Source: Sphingobacterium spiritivorum ATCC 33861 (GTDB taxonomy: Bacteria; Bacteroidota; Bacteroidia; Sphingobacteriales; Sphingobacteriaceae). Taken from it: a DNA stretch of 64,000 nucleotides. The notes under the pieces are model-generated. The model was not told the DNA's origin. It was given only the letters and a program-made list of their open reading frames with translations, and searched no databases. Position 1 is the first letter of the stretch, and every line of letters begins with the position of its first letter. A program made the translations under genes and the position numbers. The DNA is taken from positions 2,196,903-2,260,902 of the forward strand of contig NZ_GL379770.1 of NCBI RefSeq assembly GCF_000143765.1. The letters run 5' to 3'. Below are positions 47,701 through 54,481 of this stretch, in pieces.

Positions 47701-47817
47701 CAGCCCTCGTATTACAAGCCCGCTCTGGGCTGATGCAAGATACGGACAGGCGAGCAAAAAGAGCAGCACTGCCCGGAAACAGGACATAAAATGTCCATAC
47801 ATTTTGTTTTGATTCAT
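44743..47817 (-). CDS. SusC/RagA-family TonB-linked outer-membrane glycan transporter
   Basis: 1024-residue outer-membrane channel with signal peptide, carboxypeptidase-regulatory-like domain (about 35-110), the EEVVVTGYGTQRKSDLTGSV TonB-box/plug start, plug motifs GKVAGVNVF, RVLIRGLGTIN, PLYVIDGVVM and YGARGANGVILITTK, then a 22-strand barrel ending FTIGTSFQF. It lacks the N-terminal STN domain seen in transporters regulated by anti-sigma factors, consistent with control by the GntR protein instead. First gene of the susC-susD-GH92 operon, preceded by a long leader and the shared promoter/operator element. Confidence 0.94.
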   Translation of the reverse strand: MNQNKMYGHFMSCFRAVLLFLLACPYLASAQSGLVIRGLVSENGNTASALTGVSILEKGSSNATTTDDKGRFQIEVKDEKAVLIFSFIGMKSQEVAVGKQRDLRILLSASGEELEEVVVTGYGTQRKSDLTGSVAVVSSKELLNVPVNNALQALKGKVAGVNVFLNSGSPTGSPRVLIRGLGTINSSSSPLYVIDGVVMENMQFLNPNDIERMEVLKDASSTAIYGARGANGVILITTKRGATSDGVVIGYDGFVSIGVLPKKLELLNAKEFLEVIKRGFDNYSKYNPTGTAPVFTTSDPRLFDAQGNPLYDTDWQDEATRTALSHNHQLSVLGKGEKSSFGAFMNYAKTEGIMLNNWLERINGKLAYDAKPKKWLSMGTNVLVNYTRGNEFEEEGGHQMPRRSMLEMPPIFPVRFPDGTWAHSGMITDAYSLESIPNPVHVLTTQDRLRKRTQIFGNTYLTFHILPGLDLRTQFGFDKNDNLIQNYDPTDLINISAPLGYAYIENQHSFYWQEETYLNYNKDFGDHRINGVIGLSWQERRAENNWISAKGFSDNFFRYNSIQAASQPGAPGSLYDRWAMNSYFLRGSYSYKSKYLLTFTGRIDGSSRFGENNKYGVFPSAGIGWVISEEPFLKDVSAINELKLRSSYGVTGNTEIPTYQSLGTISSETTLINGTRVSQSYINRLPNPNLEWEKSKQFDIGMDLALFDRRLKLGLDYYHKLTTDLLLDRPVPSSTGFMAVRDNIGSVSNRGVEVLISAVPVKTSDFNWESTLNFTYNKNQIEALGANNEDIFPGPNWVSGSQTILRVGESLSSFWGYRRLGTWGTAEAAEAAKVGAIPGEAKRSAERTIIGKGLPDWTGSFINNFRYKQLDLGVDMQFVYGVDILQQFFHSTEDRTGYSNGFRRTLYDSWTEQNQNTMIQQIRNGPYSGQNSEVDDHWVANGSFLRVNAISLGYTFHNDQLQKWGLKNWRVYASVQNAFLITSDSFKGYDPEATSWGDNQWGQNIFFHQYPKPRTFTIGTSFQF

Positions 47818-48055
47818 GGTTAGTTAGTTTAAATTGGAATAGTATAAGTTTATGGTTATTTGAATAGTCCTGCAGGTAAAAAGCTGATCCTAAAAAAACA
47901 GGATAAAACATATTTAAAGCAGCATAATTGTGTAATATCTGATACAATCAGAAATAATCGATGATGAGATTTATTTTACAGAAAACTGTATTACCTCCCC
48001 TATTAATGTAAACAGGAATCCTCATAACATTGGTTTTTGTAGTGGCACACATCAA

Positions 48056-48099
48056 ATGTACATACATACAAACATATTAATATATTAAAAACATTGCAA
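48056..48099 (-). promoter_or_regulatory. susC promoter with shared GntR element
   Basis: On the minus strand TTG (48097-48099), 20 nt, then TATGTTTG (48069-48076), a perfect -7 box. 48056-48077 is the exact reverse complement of 35256-35277 upstream of the sugar porter gene. Predicted start near 48062. Confidence 0.7.
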
Positions 48100-48215
48100 C
48101 TTTTTTTTTCATTTTTCAGGAAAACGGAGGTATTAACAGATTTTTAAGATATACAGGAGTAAGTCACCCGGGCTCCGTGTAACTTTTTATTTATTTCAAA
48201 AAACAGACATTTTTA

Positions 48216-48246
48216 TTTGATTATTAGCAATAAAACTCTATTTTTG
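48216..48246 (+). promoter_or_regulatory. his operon promoter
   Basis: TTTG (48216-48219), exactly 19 nt, then TATTTTTG (48239-48246): a perfect match to the Bacteroidota consensus. The start site would be near 48253, just ahead of the leader peptide ATG. Confidence 0.7.
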
Positions 48247-48265
48247 ATCCGTTATTAATACAAAC

Positions 48266-48325
48266 ATGATTTATACTCACGTACATCATTTTCATTTCCA
48301 TCATCGCCCCTGTGGCGATATGTAA
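48266..48325 (+). CDS. hisL: Histidine-rich his leader peptide
   Basis: A 19-codon frame, MIYTHVHHFHFHHRPCGDM, contains six histidines within nine codons. It lies about 13 nt after the predicted his transcription start and 82 nt before hisG. This is the classic design of a transcription-attenuation leader: ribosomes stall at His codons when charged tRNA-His is scarce and change the RNA fold downstream. The sequence is unlike E. coli HisL except for the His run, so identification rests on composition and context. Confidence 0.8.
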   Translation: MIYTHVHHFHFHHRPCGDM

Positions 48326-48353
48326 TTGATATGTTTCTACGTGAAGCATTTTT
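48303..48353 (+). promoter_or_regulatory. his attenuator: competing hairpins and T run
   Basis: A hairpin atcgcc/ggcgat (48303-48308, 48314-48319) covers the end of the leader peptide. A second stem atgtttc/gaagcat (48331-48337, 48343-48349, one G-U pair) runs directly into five T residues and can act as terminator. The leader segment tcacgta (48277-48283) is complementary to tacgtga (48338-48344) in the second hairpin and could compete with it. Confidence 0.55.
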
Positions 48354-48407
48354 CCCCTTGTGTTTGAATCCTATTTATTAATAATTTACTGCTAACATTA
48401 TAAAGCG

Positions 48408-49259
48408 TTGAAAAATCTCAAAATAGCTATCCAGAAATCGGGTAGATTAAATGAAAAATCAGTCCAATTACTCAAAAACTGTGGTTTAGATTTCGAAAAC
48501 TATAAAAGTTCACTGATTACCTCTGTTGCTAATTTTCCTCTTGAAATACTGTTCTTAAGAGATGATGATATCCCCGGATATGTCGAACAGGGCATTGCAG
48601 ATCTCGGTATTGTCGGAGAAAATGTGATCGATGAATCCGAAGCACAGGTCTCCTATGTCAAACGTTTAGGTTTTGGAAAATGTACACTCAAACTGGCAGT
48701 ACCTAAAGACAGTAAGATCGAAGATCTGAAAGACCTGAATGGTAAGGCTATCGCAACCTCCTACCCTGTTATCCTGAAAAATTTTCTGGATGAATACCAG
48801 ATCACAGCAGATATCCGTTTAATATCAGGATCTGTAGAGATCTCTCCGGGTCTGGGACTGAGTGACGCGATCTGTGATATCGTATCTACAGGCGGTACAT
48901 TGAAAAGCAACGGTCTGAAGCCTTTTGCGGATGTCCGCCGCTCAGAGGCAATCCTTATCGGAAGAAAGGGCCTGGAAGATAACCTGATCCTGACAGAACT
49001 GGTGCAGCGTATTGAATCGGTACTGCTGGCCAAAGAGACCAAATATGTGGTTCTCAATGTGGAGAAAAAGAATCTGCCGGCGATCACTTCCCTGCTGCAT
49101 GGTGTCAAGAGCCCAACAGTCGTTCCGTTGGCCGAAGAAGGCTGGGTAGCTGTACATACAGTTATTTCGGAAGATGATTTCTGGGAAAAGATCAACACAC
49201 TGAAATCTGCAGGAGCACAGGGAATAGTAGTGATGCCGATCGAAAAGATTATCTTGTAA
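48408..49259 (+). CDS. hisG: ATP phosphoribosyltransferase, long form
   Basis: First enzyme of histidine biosynthesis, condensing ATP and PRPP. 283 residues, the long HisG form with a C-terminal ACT-like domain that binds histidine for feedback inhibition (LLHGVKSPTVVPLAEEGWVA). The catalytic part shows IAIQKSGRL at the N-terminus, DLGIVGENV, and the PRPP-loop region ISGSVEISPGLGLSDAICDIV. The start codon is TTG at 48408; it gives the expected KNLKIAIQKSGRLNE N-terminus, and no ATG is available nearby. Transcription is probably controlled by the histidine leader upstream. Followed after 23 bp by hisD. Confidence 0.95.
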   Translation: MKNLKIAIQKSGRLNEKSVQLLKNCGLDFENYKSSLITSVANFPLEILFLRDDDIPGYVEQGIADLGIVGENVIDESEAQVSYVKRLGFGKCTLKLAVPKDSKIEDLKDLNGKAIATSYPVILKNFLDEYQITADIRLISGSVEISPGLGLSDAICDIVSTGGTLKSNGLKPFADVRRSEAILIGRKGLEDNLILTELVQRIESVLLAKETKYVVLNVEKKNLPAITSLLHGVKSPTVVPLAEEGWVAVHTVISEDDFWEKINTLKSAGAQGIVVMPIEKIIL

Positions 49260-49282
49260 GTGTAATCAAAAGAAAAAACAAC

Positions 49283-50569
49283 ATGTTGAAAAAGTATAAC
49301 TACAGTCAGCTATCTTCACAGGACATTGCTGATCTGGTAGACCGTAATACAGACCCCTCATCTGCGATACAGGATACTGTCCTGCATATCATCGACGAGG
49401 TGCGCAGGCATGGAGACCGCGCATTAGTGGACTATGCGCATCAGTTTGACAAAGTAAAGCTTGACAAACTGTATCTGGATGCGGATGATATTGACGAACT
49501 GGCTTTCACGATCAACAGAGAACAGCAACGCGCACTGGAAATTGCTTTCCAGAATATACACAAATTTCACAGTTATCAGCTGAAGCGTGAGCGTGTAGTC
49601 GAAACTATGCCCGGTGTAAAATGCTGGCGTGAACCCCGCCCTATAGAAAAAGTCGGTCTTTATATTCCGGGTGGATCAGCCGTATTGCCCAGCACACTGC
49701 TAATGCTTGGTGTACCGGCGCGTATCGCCGGATGCAAAGAGATCGTCGTCTGTTCTCCTCCGCAAGCCAGTGGCAAGATCAATGGCTTCGTGGCGTATTG
49801 CCTTAAATTGTTAAACATAAAACGCATATACCTTGTCGGTGGAGCTCAAGCGGTGGCAGCAATGGCTTTCGGAACGGAGAGTATCCCTAAAGTGGATAAA
49901 ATCTTTGGCCCCGGAAATCAGTTTGTGACTAAGGCAAAAAGTATGCTGCAAGGCATGACAAATGTAAGTATTGATATGCCTGCAGGACCTTCCGAGGTAC
50001 TGGTACTTGCTGACGAAACGGCTAATCCTGCCTATATCGCTGCAGATCTGCTGGCACAGGCCGAACATGGGGTAGATAGCCAGGCCGTACTGGTCGCTAC
50101 TTCCGATACGCTTATAGATGAGGTCAATAAACAACTGGACGAGCAGCTGGCTGTATTACCACGTAAAGAAATGGCTCAGAAGGCATTGGAAAATTCTTAT
50201 GCCATCCTGGTCAGCGATCTTACTGAAGGTATGAAATTTTCGAATGCCTACGCTCCCGAACATCTGATCATCGAGTCTGATCAATGGAAATCTATGTCCA
50301 ATCAGATTCTTAATGCCGGATCTGTATTTTTAGGCCACCTGACACCGGAAAGTGCAGGAGACTATGCTTCGGGAACAAACCATACTTTGCCAACTTCAGG
50401 CTATGCCCGCTCGTACTCAGGTGTGTCAGTAGACTCTTTTGTCAAAAAGATCACGTTTCAGCACATCTCGGAAGAAGGCCTGTTACAGATCGGCTCTACT
50501 GTAGAGATACTGGCCGAACTGGAAGGTCTTCACGCTCACAAAAATGCGGTAAGTATCCGCAAAGGCTGA
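49283..50569 (+). CDS. hisD: Histidinol dehydrogenase
   Basis: Zinc- and NAD-dependent enzyme for the last two steps of histidine biosynthesis. 428 residues, normal length. Motifs: VGLYIPGGSAVLPSTLLM, VGGAQAVAAMAFGTE, IFGPGNQFVTKAK, DMPAGPSEVLVLAD, AQAEHGVDSQAV (catalytic Glu/His), NAYAPEHLII and GDYASGTNHTLPTSG, which include the zinc ligands. It follows hisG by 23 bp and is followed by a terminator-like hairpin, so only these two his genes are here; hisC, hisB and the rest must lie elsewhere. Confidence 0.96.
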   Translation: MLKKYNYSQLSSQDIADLVDRNTDPSSAIQDTVLHIIDEVRRHGDRALVDYAHQFDKVKLDKLYLDADDIDELAFTINREQQRALEIAFQNIHKFHSYQLKRERVVETMPGVKCWREPRPIEKVGLYIPGGSAVLPSTLLMLGVPARIAGCKEIVVCSPPQASGKINGFVAYCLKLLNIKRIYLVGGAQAVAAMAFGTESIPKVDKIFGPGNQFVTKAKSMLQGMTNVSIDMPAGPSEVLVLADETANPAYIAADLLAQAEHGVDSQAVLVATSDTLIDEVNKQLDEQLAVLPRKEMAQKALENSYAILVSDLTEGMKFSNAYAPEHLIIESDQWKSMSNQILNAGSVFLGHLTPESAGDYASGTNHTLPTSGYARSYSGVSVDSFVKKITFQHISEEGLLQIGSTVEILAELEGLHAHKNAVSIRKG

Positions 50570-50631
50570 TACGAACGTGGAGATCATTGGCCTTATGACA
50601 CCTTGTAAATAACTCGTACAAAGACCTATTG

Positions 50632-50671
50632 AAGAATTTGCATCTGATAAGTTTAACAGATGCAAATTCTT
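50632..50671 (+). terminator. Hairpin ending the hisG-hisD operon
   Basis: Perfect 15-bp inverted repeat (50632-50646 with 50657-50671, 10-nt loop) whose distal arm ends in TT and is followed by a T-rich stretch, 62 bp after the hisD stop. Confidence 0.65.
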
Positions 50672-50771
50672 ATTTAGCTCTTCCAAACCCATTCTATCAT
50701 TATTTTGCCATTATTGCAACTTTGGGATTAGAAAATTATTGGCTCTGCTATTATAATCTTAAATTTACATC

Positions 50772-52799
50772 ATGAGTATTTTAACGAACTATTTTGACAC
50801 AGTACATAATACTGCGCCATTTTCTCAGATAAAGAATGAAGATTATATTCCGGCTTTTGAAACAGCCATACAAGCGACCCGAAAAGAGGTAGATGCTATA
50901 GCACAAAATCCGGAAGCCCCCACATTTGAAAATACAATCGCCGCCATGGCTTATTCCGGAATGACACTGGATCGTATATCCAGTATTTTCTTCAATCTGC
51001 ATTCGGCCGAAACCAGTGATGAACTGGAACAGATCGCACAGGAAATAGCGCCTAAACTTTCTGAACTAAGCAACGACATCACCTTAAATTTTGATTTGTT
51101 CAAACGTATCAAAGCGGTATACGAGCAAAAAGATCAGCTCGACCTTACAGTGGAGCAACAGACTCTCCTTGAAAAAAACTATAAAGATTTTGTCCGTAAC
51201 GGGGCATTACTTGATGATGAGCAGAAAGACAGCTTACGTAAAATAGATGCTGAACTCTCCGTATTGAAACTCAAATTTGGTGAGAATGTACTGGCAGAGA
51301 CAAATGCTTACCAGCTCCATATCACAGATGAAAACGATCTTGCAGGACTGCCGGAAGGAAGTATTGAAGCAGCAAGAGCATTAGCACAGTCTGAAGATAA
51401 AGAGGGATGGATATTTACACTTGATTTCCCAAGTTACCTGCCCTTTGTCACCTATGCGGATAACCGTGAACTACGCAAAGAGCTTGCGATAGCAGCTGGA
51501 AGAAAAGCTTTTCAGCACAACGAATATAATAATGAAGAGATTGTTCTTAAAATCGTCAACTTACGTTTCCAGCGGGCTCAACTGTTAGGTTACAAGACAC
51601 ATGCAGATTTTGTACTGGAAGAACGTATGGCACAGCGCCCTGAAAAAGTAGACGCTTTTCTGAAGGAATTATTAAGCAAGGCTAAGCCGGCTGCTCAAAA
51701 GGAATTCGATGAACTGGCCGCATTCGCAAAAGAAAAAGACGGAATCAGCCAATTGGAAAAATGGGACGGTTCCTATTACGCTGAAAAATTAAAACAGGAA
51801 AGATTCAGTCTGGACGATGAAAAACTAAAACCTTATTTTAAATTGGAAAATGTCCTGAACGGGGCTTTCGAAGTTGCTGAAAAATTGTTTGATATCCACT
51901 TCAAAGAGGTCCACAACATAGACAAGTATCACGAAGAAGTACAGACATTCGAAGTGTCGGATAATAATGGTCAGTTGGTAGCGGTTTTTTATGCTGACTT
52001 TTTCCCGCGTAAAGGAAAACGTAACGGAGCCTGGATGACGTCTTTCAAGCCTCAGTATGTAAAAGAAGGCACACAACAACGTCCTCATGTGTCTATTGTC
52101 TGTAACTTCACAAGGCCTACCGCTACTAAACCTTCTCTGTTGACATTTAATGAGGTCACAACGCTATTCCATGAATTCGGCCATGCTTTGCATGGAATGC
52201 TGGCGGATACTGTATACCCTACGCTGTCTGGAACTTCCGTTTACTGGGACTTTGTGGAACTACCAAGTCAGATCATGGAAAACTGGTGTTATGAAAAAGA
52301 AGCGCTTGCGCTATTCGCCAGACACTATGAGACGGGCGAAGATATTCCGATGGATCTGGTAGAAAAGATAAAGGAAAGTGCTTCTTTTCTGGAAGGAATG
52401 GCCACGATCCGTCAGCTCAGCTTCGGTATGCTGGACATGGGATGGCATGGACATGATCCGCGGCAGATCAGGGATCTTAAAGTATTTGAGACAGAACAAT
52501 TCTCAGAAACACAGCTTTATCCTGATGTAAAGGAAAATGCTATGACTCCGGCGTTCTCTCATATCTTTAATGGCGGGTATTCATCCGGATACTACAGTTA
52601 CAAATGGGCAGAAGTACTGGATGCAGATGCCTTTGATTACTTCAGGCAAAATGGTATTTTCAATAAAGAAATTGCGAAAAAATTCAAGGATAATATTTTA
52701 TCTAAAGGAGGTACTGAGCATCCGATGGTATTGTACAAACGATTCAGAGGACAAGAGGCCACACCTGATGCGTTGCTGAAGCGGGCAGGTTTGCTATAG
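50772..52799 (+). CDS. M3-family zinc metallopeptidase (Dcp/oligopeptidase type)
   Basis: 675-residue peptidase of the thimet oligopeptidase/dipeptidyl carboxypeptidase family, cleaving short peptides. The zinc site is H467EFGH471 in TLFHEFGHALHGML with the third ligand Glu in ELPSQIMENW. N-terminal helical lobe from residue 1; substrate-cleft motif SYYAEKL and C-terminal FNGGYSSGYYSYKWAEVLDAD are family hallmarks. There is no signal peptide, so it is probably cytoplasmic and recycles peptides. The exact choice between Dcp and OpdA-type activity cannot be made. Transcribed alone, 203 bp after hisD. Confidence 0.93.
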   Translation: MSILTNYFDTVHNTAPFSQIKNEDYIPAFETAIQATRKEVDAIAQNPEAPTFENTIAAMAYSGMTLDRISSIFFNLHSAETSDELEQIAQEIAPKLSELSNDITLNFDLFKRIKAVYEQKDQLDLTVEQQTLLEKNYKDFVRNGALLDDEQKDSLRKIDAELSVLKLKFGENVLAETNAYQLHITDENDLAGLPEGSIEAARALAQSEDKEGWIFTLDFPSYLPFVTYADNRELRKELAIAAGRKAFQHNEYNNEEIVLKIVNLRFQRAQLLGYKTHADFVLEERMAQRPEKVDAFLKELLSKAKPAAQKEFDELAAFAKEKDGISQLEKWDGSYYAEKLKQERFSLDDEKLKPYFKLENVLNGAFEVAEKLFDIHFKEVHNIDKYHEEVQTFEVSDNNGQLVAVFYADFFPRKGKRNGAWMTSFKPQYVKEGTQQRPHVSIVCNFTRPTATKPSLLTFNEVTTLFHEFGHALHGMLADTVYPTLSGTSVYWDFVELPSQIMENWCYEKEALALFARHYETGEDIPMDLVEKIKESASFLEGMATIRQLSFGMLDMGWHGHDPRQIRDLKVFETEQFSETQLYPDVKENAMTPAFSHIFNGGYSSGYYSYKWAEVLDADAFDYFRQNGIFNKEIAKKFKDNILSKGGTEHPMVLYKRFRGQEATPDALLKRAGLL

Positions 52800-52802
52800 A
52801 AT

Positions 52803-52834
52803 AAAAAGGGCGGAAATAAATTTCCGCCCTTTTT
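52803..52834. terminator. Bidirectional terminator between M3 peptidase and histone-like gene
   Basis: Perfect 14-bp stem (52803-52816 with 52821-52834, 4-nt loop) with A runs on the left and T runs on the right, so it ends transcription from both convergent genes. Confidence 0.9.
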
Positions 52835-52847
52835 ATTTTTTGGATGA

Positions 52848-53690
52848 TTAAGCATCCTTTTTATCTGTATCCGGAGTAGCCGTCGGTGCTGCTGCTGGTT
52901 TAGCTGCAGAGGACGCTGCCGTTGTCTTTGCAGGAGTTGCTTTTGCAGCTGCTGGTTTAGCTGCAGAAGAGGCTGCCGTTGTCTTTGCAGGAGCTGCTTT
53001 CGCTGCCGCTGGTTTAGCTGCAGAAGATGTTGCTGCTGGCTTTGCAGGAGCTGCTTTCGCTGCCGCTGGTTTAGCTGCAGAAGATGCTGCTGTTGCCTTT
53101 GCAGGAGCTGCTTTCGCTGCCGCTGGTTTAGCTGCAGAAGATGTTGCTGCTGGCTTTGCAGGAGCTGCTTTCGCTGCTGCAGGTTTAGCCGCAGAAGATG
53201 TTGATGTTTTCGCAGGAGTCGCTTTTGTTGACGCTGGTTTAGCCGCAGAGGACGCTGCCGCTGGCTTTGCAGGAGCTGCTTTCGCTGCTGCAGGTTTAGC
53301 CGCAGAAGATGTTGATGTTTTCGCAGGAGTCGCTTTTGTTGACGCTGGTTTAGCCGCAGAGGACGCTGCCGCTGGCTTAGCTGCTTTAGTCTGAACTTTG
53401 GCCTTTTCTTCTGTTTTTTCAGGAATAACTTTCTCGACAACAGACTCTACATTTGTTTTAAGCTTTCCAACAAGTGTTTTAACCTCTTTACTTAATTTTT
53501 TGTAGGCTTTCTCTAATTTTGAATCTTTTTTGCCTTTGCTAGCCTTTTTAACTTTTTTAACTTTCGCTTTTTTAGGTTTCTCCTTTTTAGCATCTGGTTT
53601 TTTCTTATCTGTCTTTTTTTCTTTTGCTACCGGAGCGCCATCCTTAGACTTTTTGTCCTTTTTTTCTTTAATTGGTTTTGACTTTGCCAT
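52848..53690 (-). CDS. Lysine/alanine-rich histone H1-like protein
   Basis: 280 residues in three parts: a very basic N-terminus (about 1-60, many Lys), a short predicted helical segment (about 58-95, KLEKAYKKLSKEVKTLVGKL), and a low-complexity C-terminal tail (about 105-270) of Ala/Pro/Lys/Ser/Thr. The tail consists of 18-residue units of the type SSAAKPAAAKAAPAKPAA. Such AlgP/H1-like tails bind DNA or RNA nonspecifically and occur in nucleoid proteins of Bacteroidota. A role in nucleoid organisation is inferred. No enzymatic domain. Transcribed convergently to the M3 peptidase and away from ssrA. Confidence 0.85.
   Translation of the reverse strand: MAKSKPIKEKKDKKSKDGAPVAKEKKTDKKKPDAKKEKPKKAKVKKVKKASKGKKDSKLEKAYKKLSKEVKTLVGKLKTNVESVVEKVIPEKTEEKAKVQTKAAKPAAASSAAKPASTKATPAKTSTSSAAKPAAAKAAPAKPAAASSAAKPASTKATPAKTSTSSAAKPAAAKAAPAKPAATSSAAKPAAAKAAPAKATAASSAAKPAAAKAAPAKPAATSSAAKPAAAKAAPAKTTAASSAAKPAAAKATPAKTTAASSAAKPAAAPTATPDTDKKDA
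52880..53390 (-). repeat. 54-bp coding tandem repeats in the histone-like gene
   Basis: About nine copies of a 54-bp (18-codon) unit. Within them, two adjacent 108-bp blocks that encode SSAAKPASTKATPAKTST followed by SSAAKPAAAKAAPAKPAA are nearly identical, indicating recent duplication. Copy number is likely variable between strains. Confidence 0.8.
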
Positions 53691-53808
53691 TTTATATTTT
53701 TTTAATTTTTTATGTATATGATAATTTTGTTAAAACGTAAACAATCTGACAATGAATTTGTTTGACTGTCCAAAGCGTTTATCCTTACAATATATAAATT
53801 TTTATTCG

Positions 53809-53816
53809 TAAATTTG
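53809..53816 (+). promoter_or_regulatory. ssrA -7 element
   Basis: TAAATTTG, a perfect TAnnTTTG match, 17 bp upstream of the mature tmRNA 5' end. The -33 region (TTAC at 53785-53788) is weak. Confidence 0.45.
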
Positions 53817-53833
53817 TATTCTTACAATAATCA

Positions 53834-54200
53834 GGGGTCGACCGGAATTGACAGGATGGAGACGGTTATGTAAGCATGCAGTGCATTGTTAGTCTAGCAC
53901 TTTAATCTGAACTTTCAGAATTACAACTGGCGAAGAAAACTACGCCTTAGCTGCTTAAGTTAGACTTAACATAGCTATTTGTCCCGTCAGACTCTGTTCT
54001 TTAGTCTGACATTAGGGGCATCGAACTTTAGAACTGGCAGATGTGATGTTGCTAAGCATCTGTGAGAAACAGCAAATACGAAGAACGGTACAGGTAAGCG
54101 ACTCACCTTCCCTCTTCCGACAACCAAAGAGAAGCTAAGCATGTAGAAAGCGTATACAGTACCATGACTGGACGAGAGTTCGAATCTCTCCGGCTCCACT
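53834..54200 (+). ncRNA. ssrA: Transfer-messenger RNA (tmRNA)
   Basis: Rescues stalled ribosomes by trans-translation. The 5' end ggggtcg pairs with cggctcc at 54191-54197 to form a 7-bp acceptor stem (with G-U pairs); the T arm is gagagttcgaatctctc (54174-54190). The tag frame, ggcgaagaaaac tac gcc tta gct gct taa at 53929-53958, encodes GEENYALAA, close to known Bacteroidota tags. The encoded 3' end reads ACT rather than ACCA, so the CCA tail is added afterwards. Only the gene's tRNA-like and tag parts were identified by eye; the pseudoknots were not drawn. Its 3' end is the integration site of the island to the right. Confidence 0.95.
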
Positions 54201-54201
54201 T

Positions 54202-54231
54202 AAGGAGACACTTGATAGAAGTTGTCTCCTT
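54202..54231 (+). terminator. ssrA terminator within repeat copy A
   Basis: Stem aaggagaca/tgtctcctt followed by T residues, starting two bases after the tmRNA. The left arm plus cactt is shared with repeat copy B at 58183, whose right arm is not complementary. Confidence 0.8.
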
Positions 54232-54359
54232 TTTTTATACCCATAAAAAACTATGAACCAGGCTCTTAAAGCAGGTTCATTTAGAGTTCGAAAATTTCAA
54301 CAAAATTATTTAGTCTTTGGTTATCAATGACGCAAAAAATGAGGTTTGTAGCCACTCTC

Positions 54360-54467
54360 CTATTGTTTTTCCAGAGTTCGATTTCTCCTTAAGGATTCGG
54401 CATCCAAGCTACATGGATCGACGCTGTAGTATTTGGCATTAAATATAAAAAATCTAAAATAGTAACG
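54360..54467 (-). pseudogene. Truncated, frameshifted copy of the small recombinase-operon gene
   Basis: Matches codons 29 onward of the 64-codon gene at 58328-58522. The 5' part is missing; the frame starts VTILDFLYLM, then a one-base deletion (ATGGCC in copy B, ATGCC here) shifts it to a premature stop. It indicates that a recombinase operon of an earlier element once ended here. Confidence 0.75.
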
Positions 54468-54481
54468 CTTTATTCGCTTTA

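Larger units (their letters stand above)
47818..48265. other. Divergent regulatory region between susC and his operons
   Basis: No gene here. It holds, from left to right, an untranslated leader of roughly 245 nt for susC, the susC promoter with shared 22-bp element (48056-48099), an AT-rich tract, and the his promoter (48216-48246). No riboswitch or small RNA could be recognised in the leader. Confidence 0.6.
54202..54467. repeat. Direct repeat copy A at the ssrA end (attachment-site region)
   Basis: About 266 bp similar to 58183-58436 in the same orientation. Both begin with aaggagacactt and end with aaaatctaaaatagtaac; the stretch from about 54325 to 54467 is the most similar, with only a handful of differences. 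The copy starts at the 3' end of ssrA, the usual place for an att site, and includes the ssrA terminator and a decayed copy of a small gene. Confidence 0.85.

Noticed and set aside
52637..53440. Long minus-strand frame overlapping the histone-like gene, giving a Gln/Arg/Leu-rich repeat protein
   Set aside because: It is the alternative-frame shadow of the 54-bp Ala/Lys/Pro repeats and runs into the M3 peptidase gene; composition and lack of a start region make it implausible.
53987..54199. 70-codon minus-strand frame
   Set aside because: It lies wholly within the tmRNA gene.
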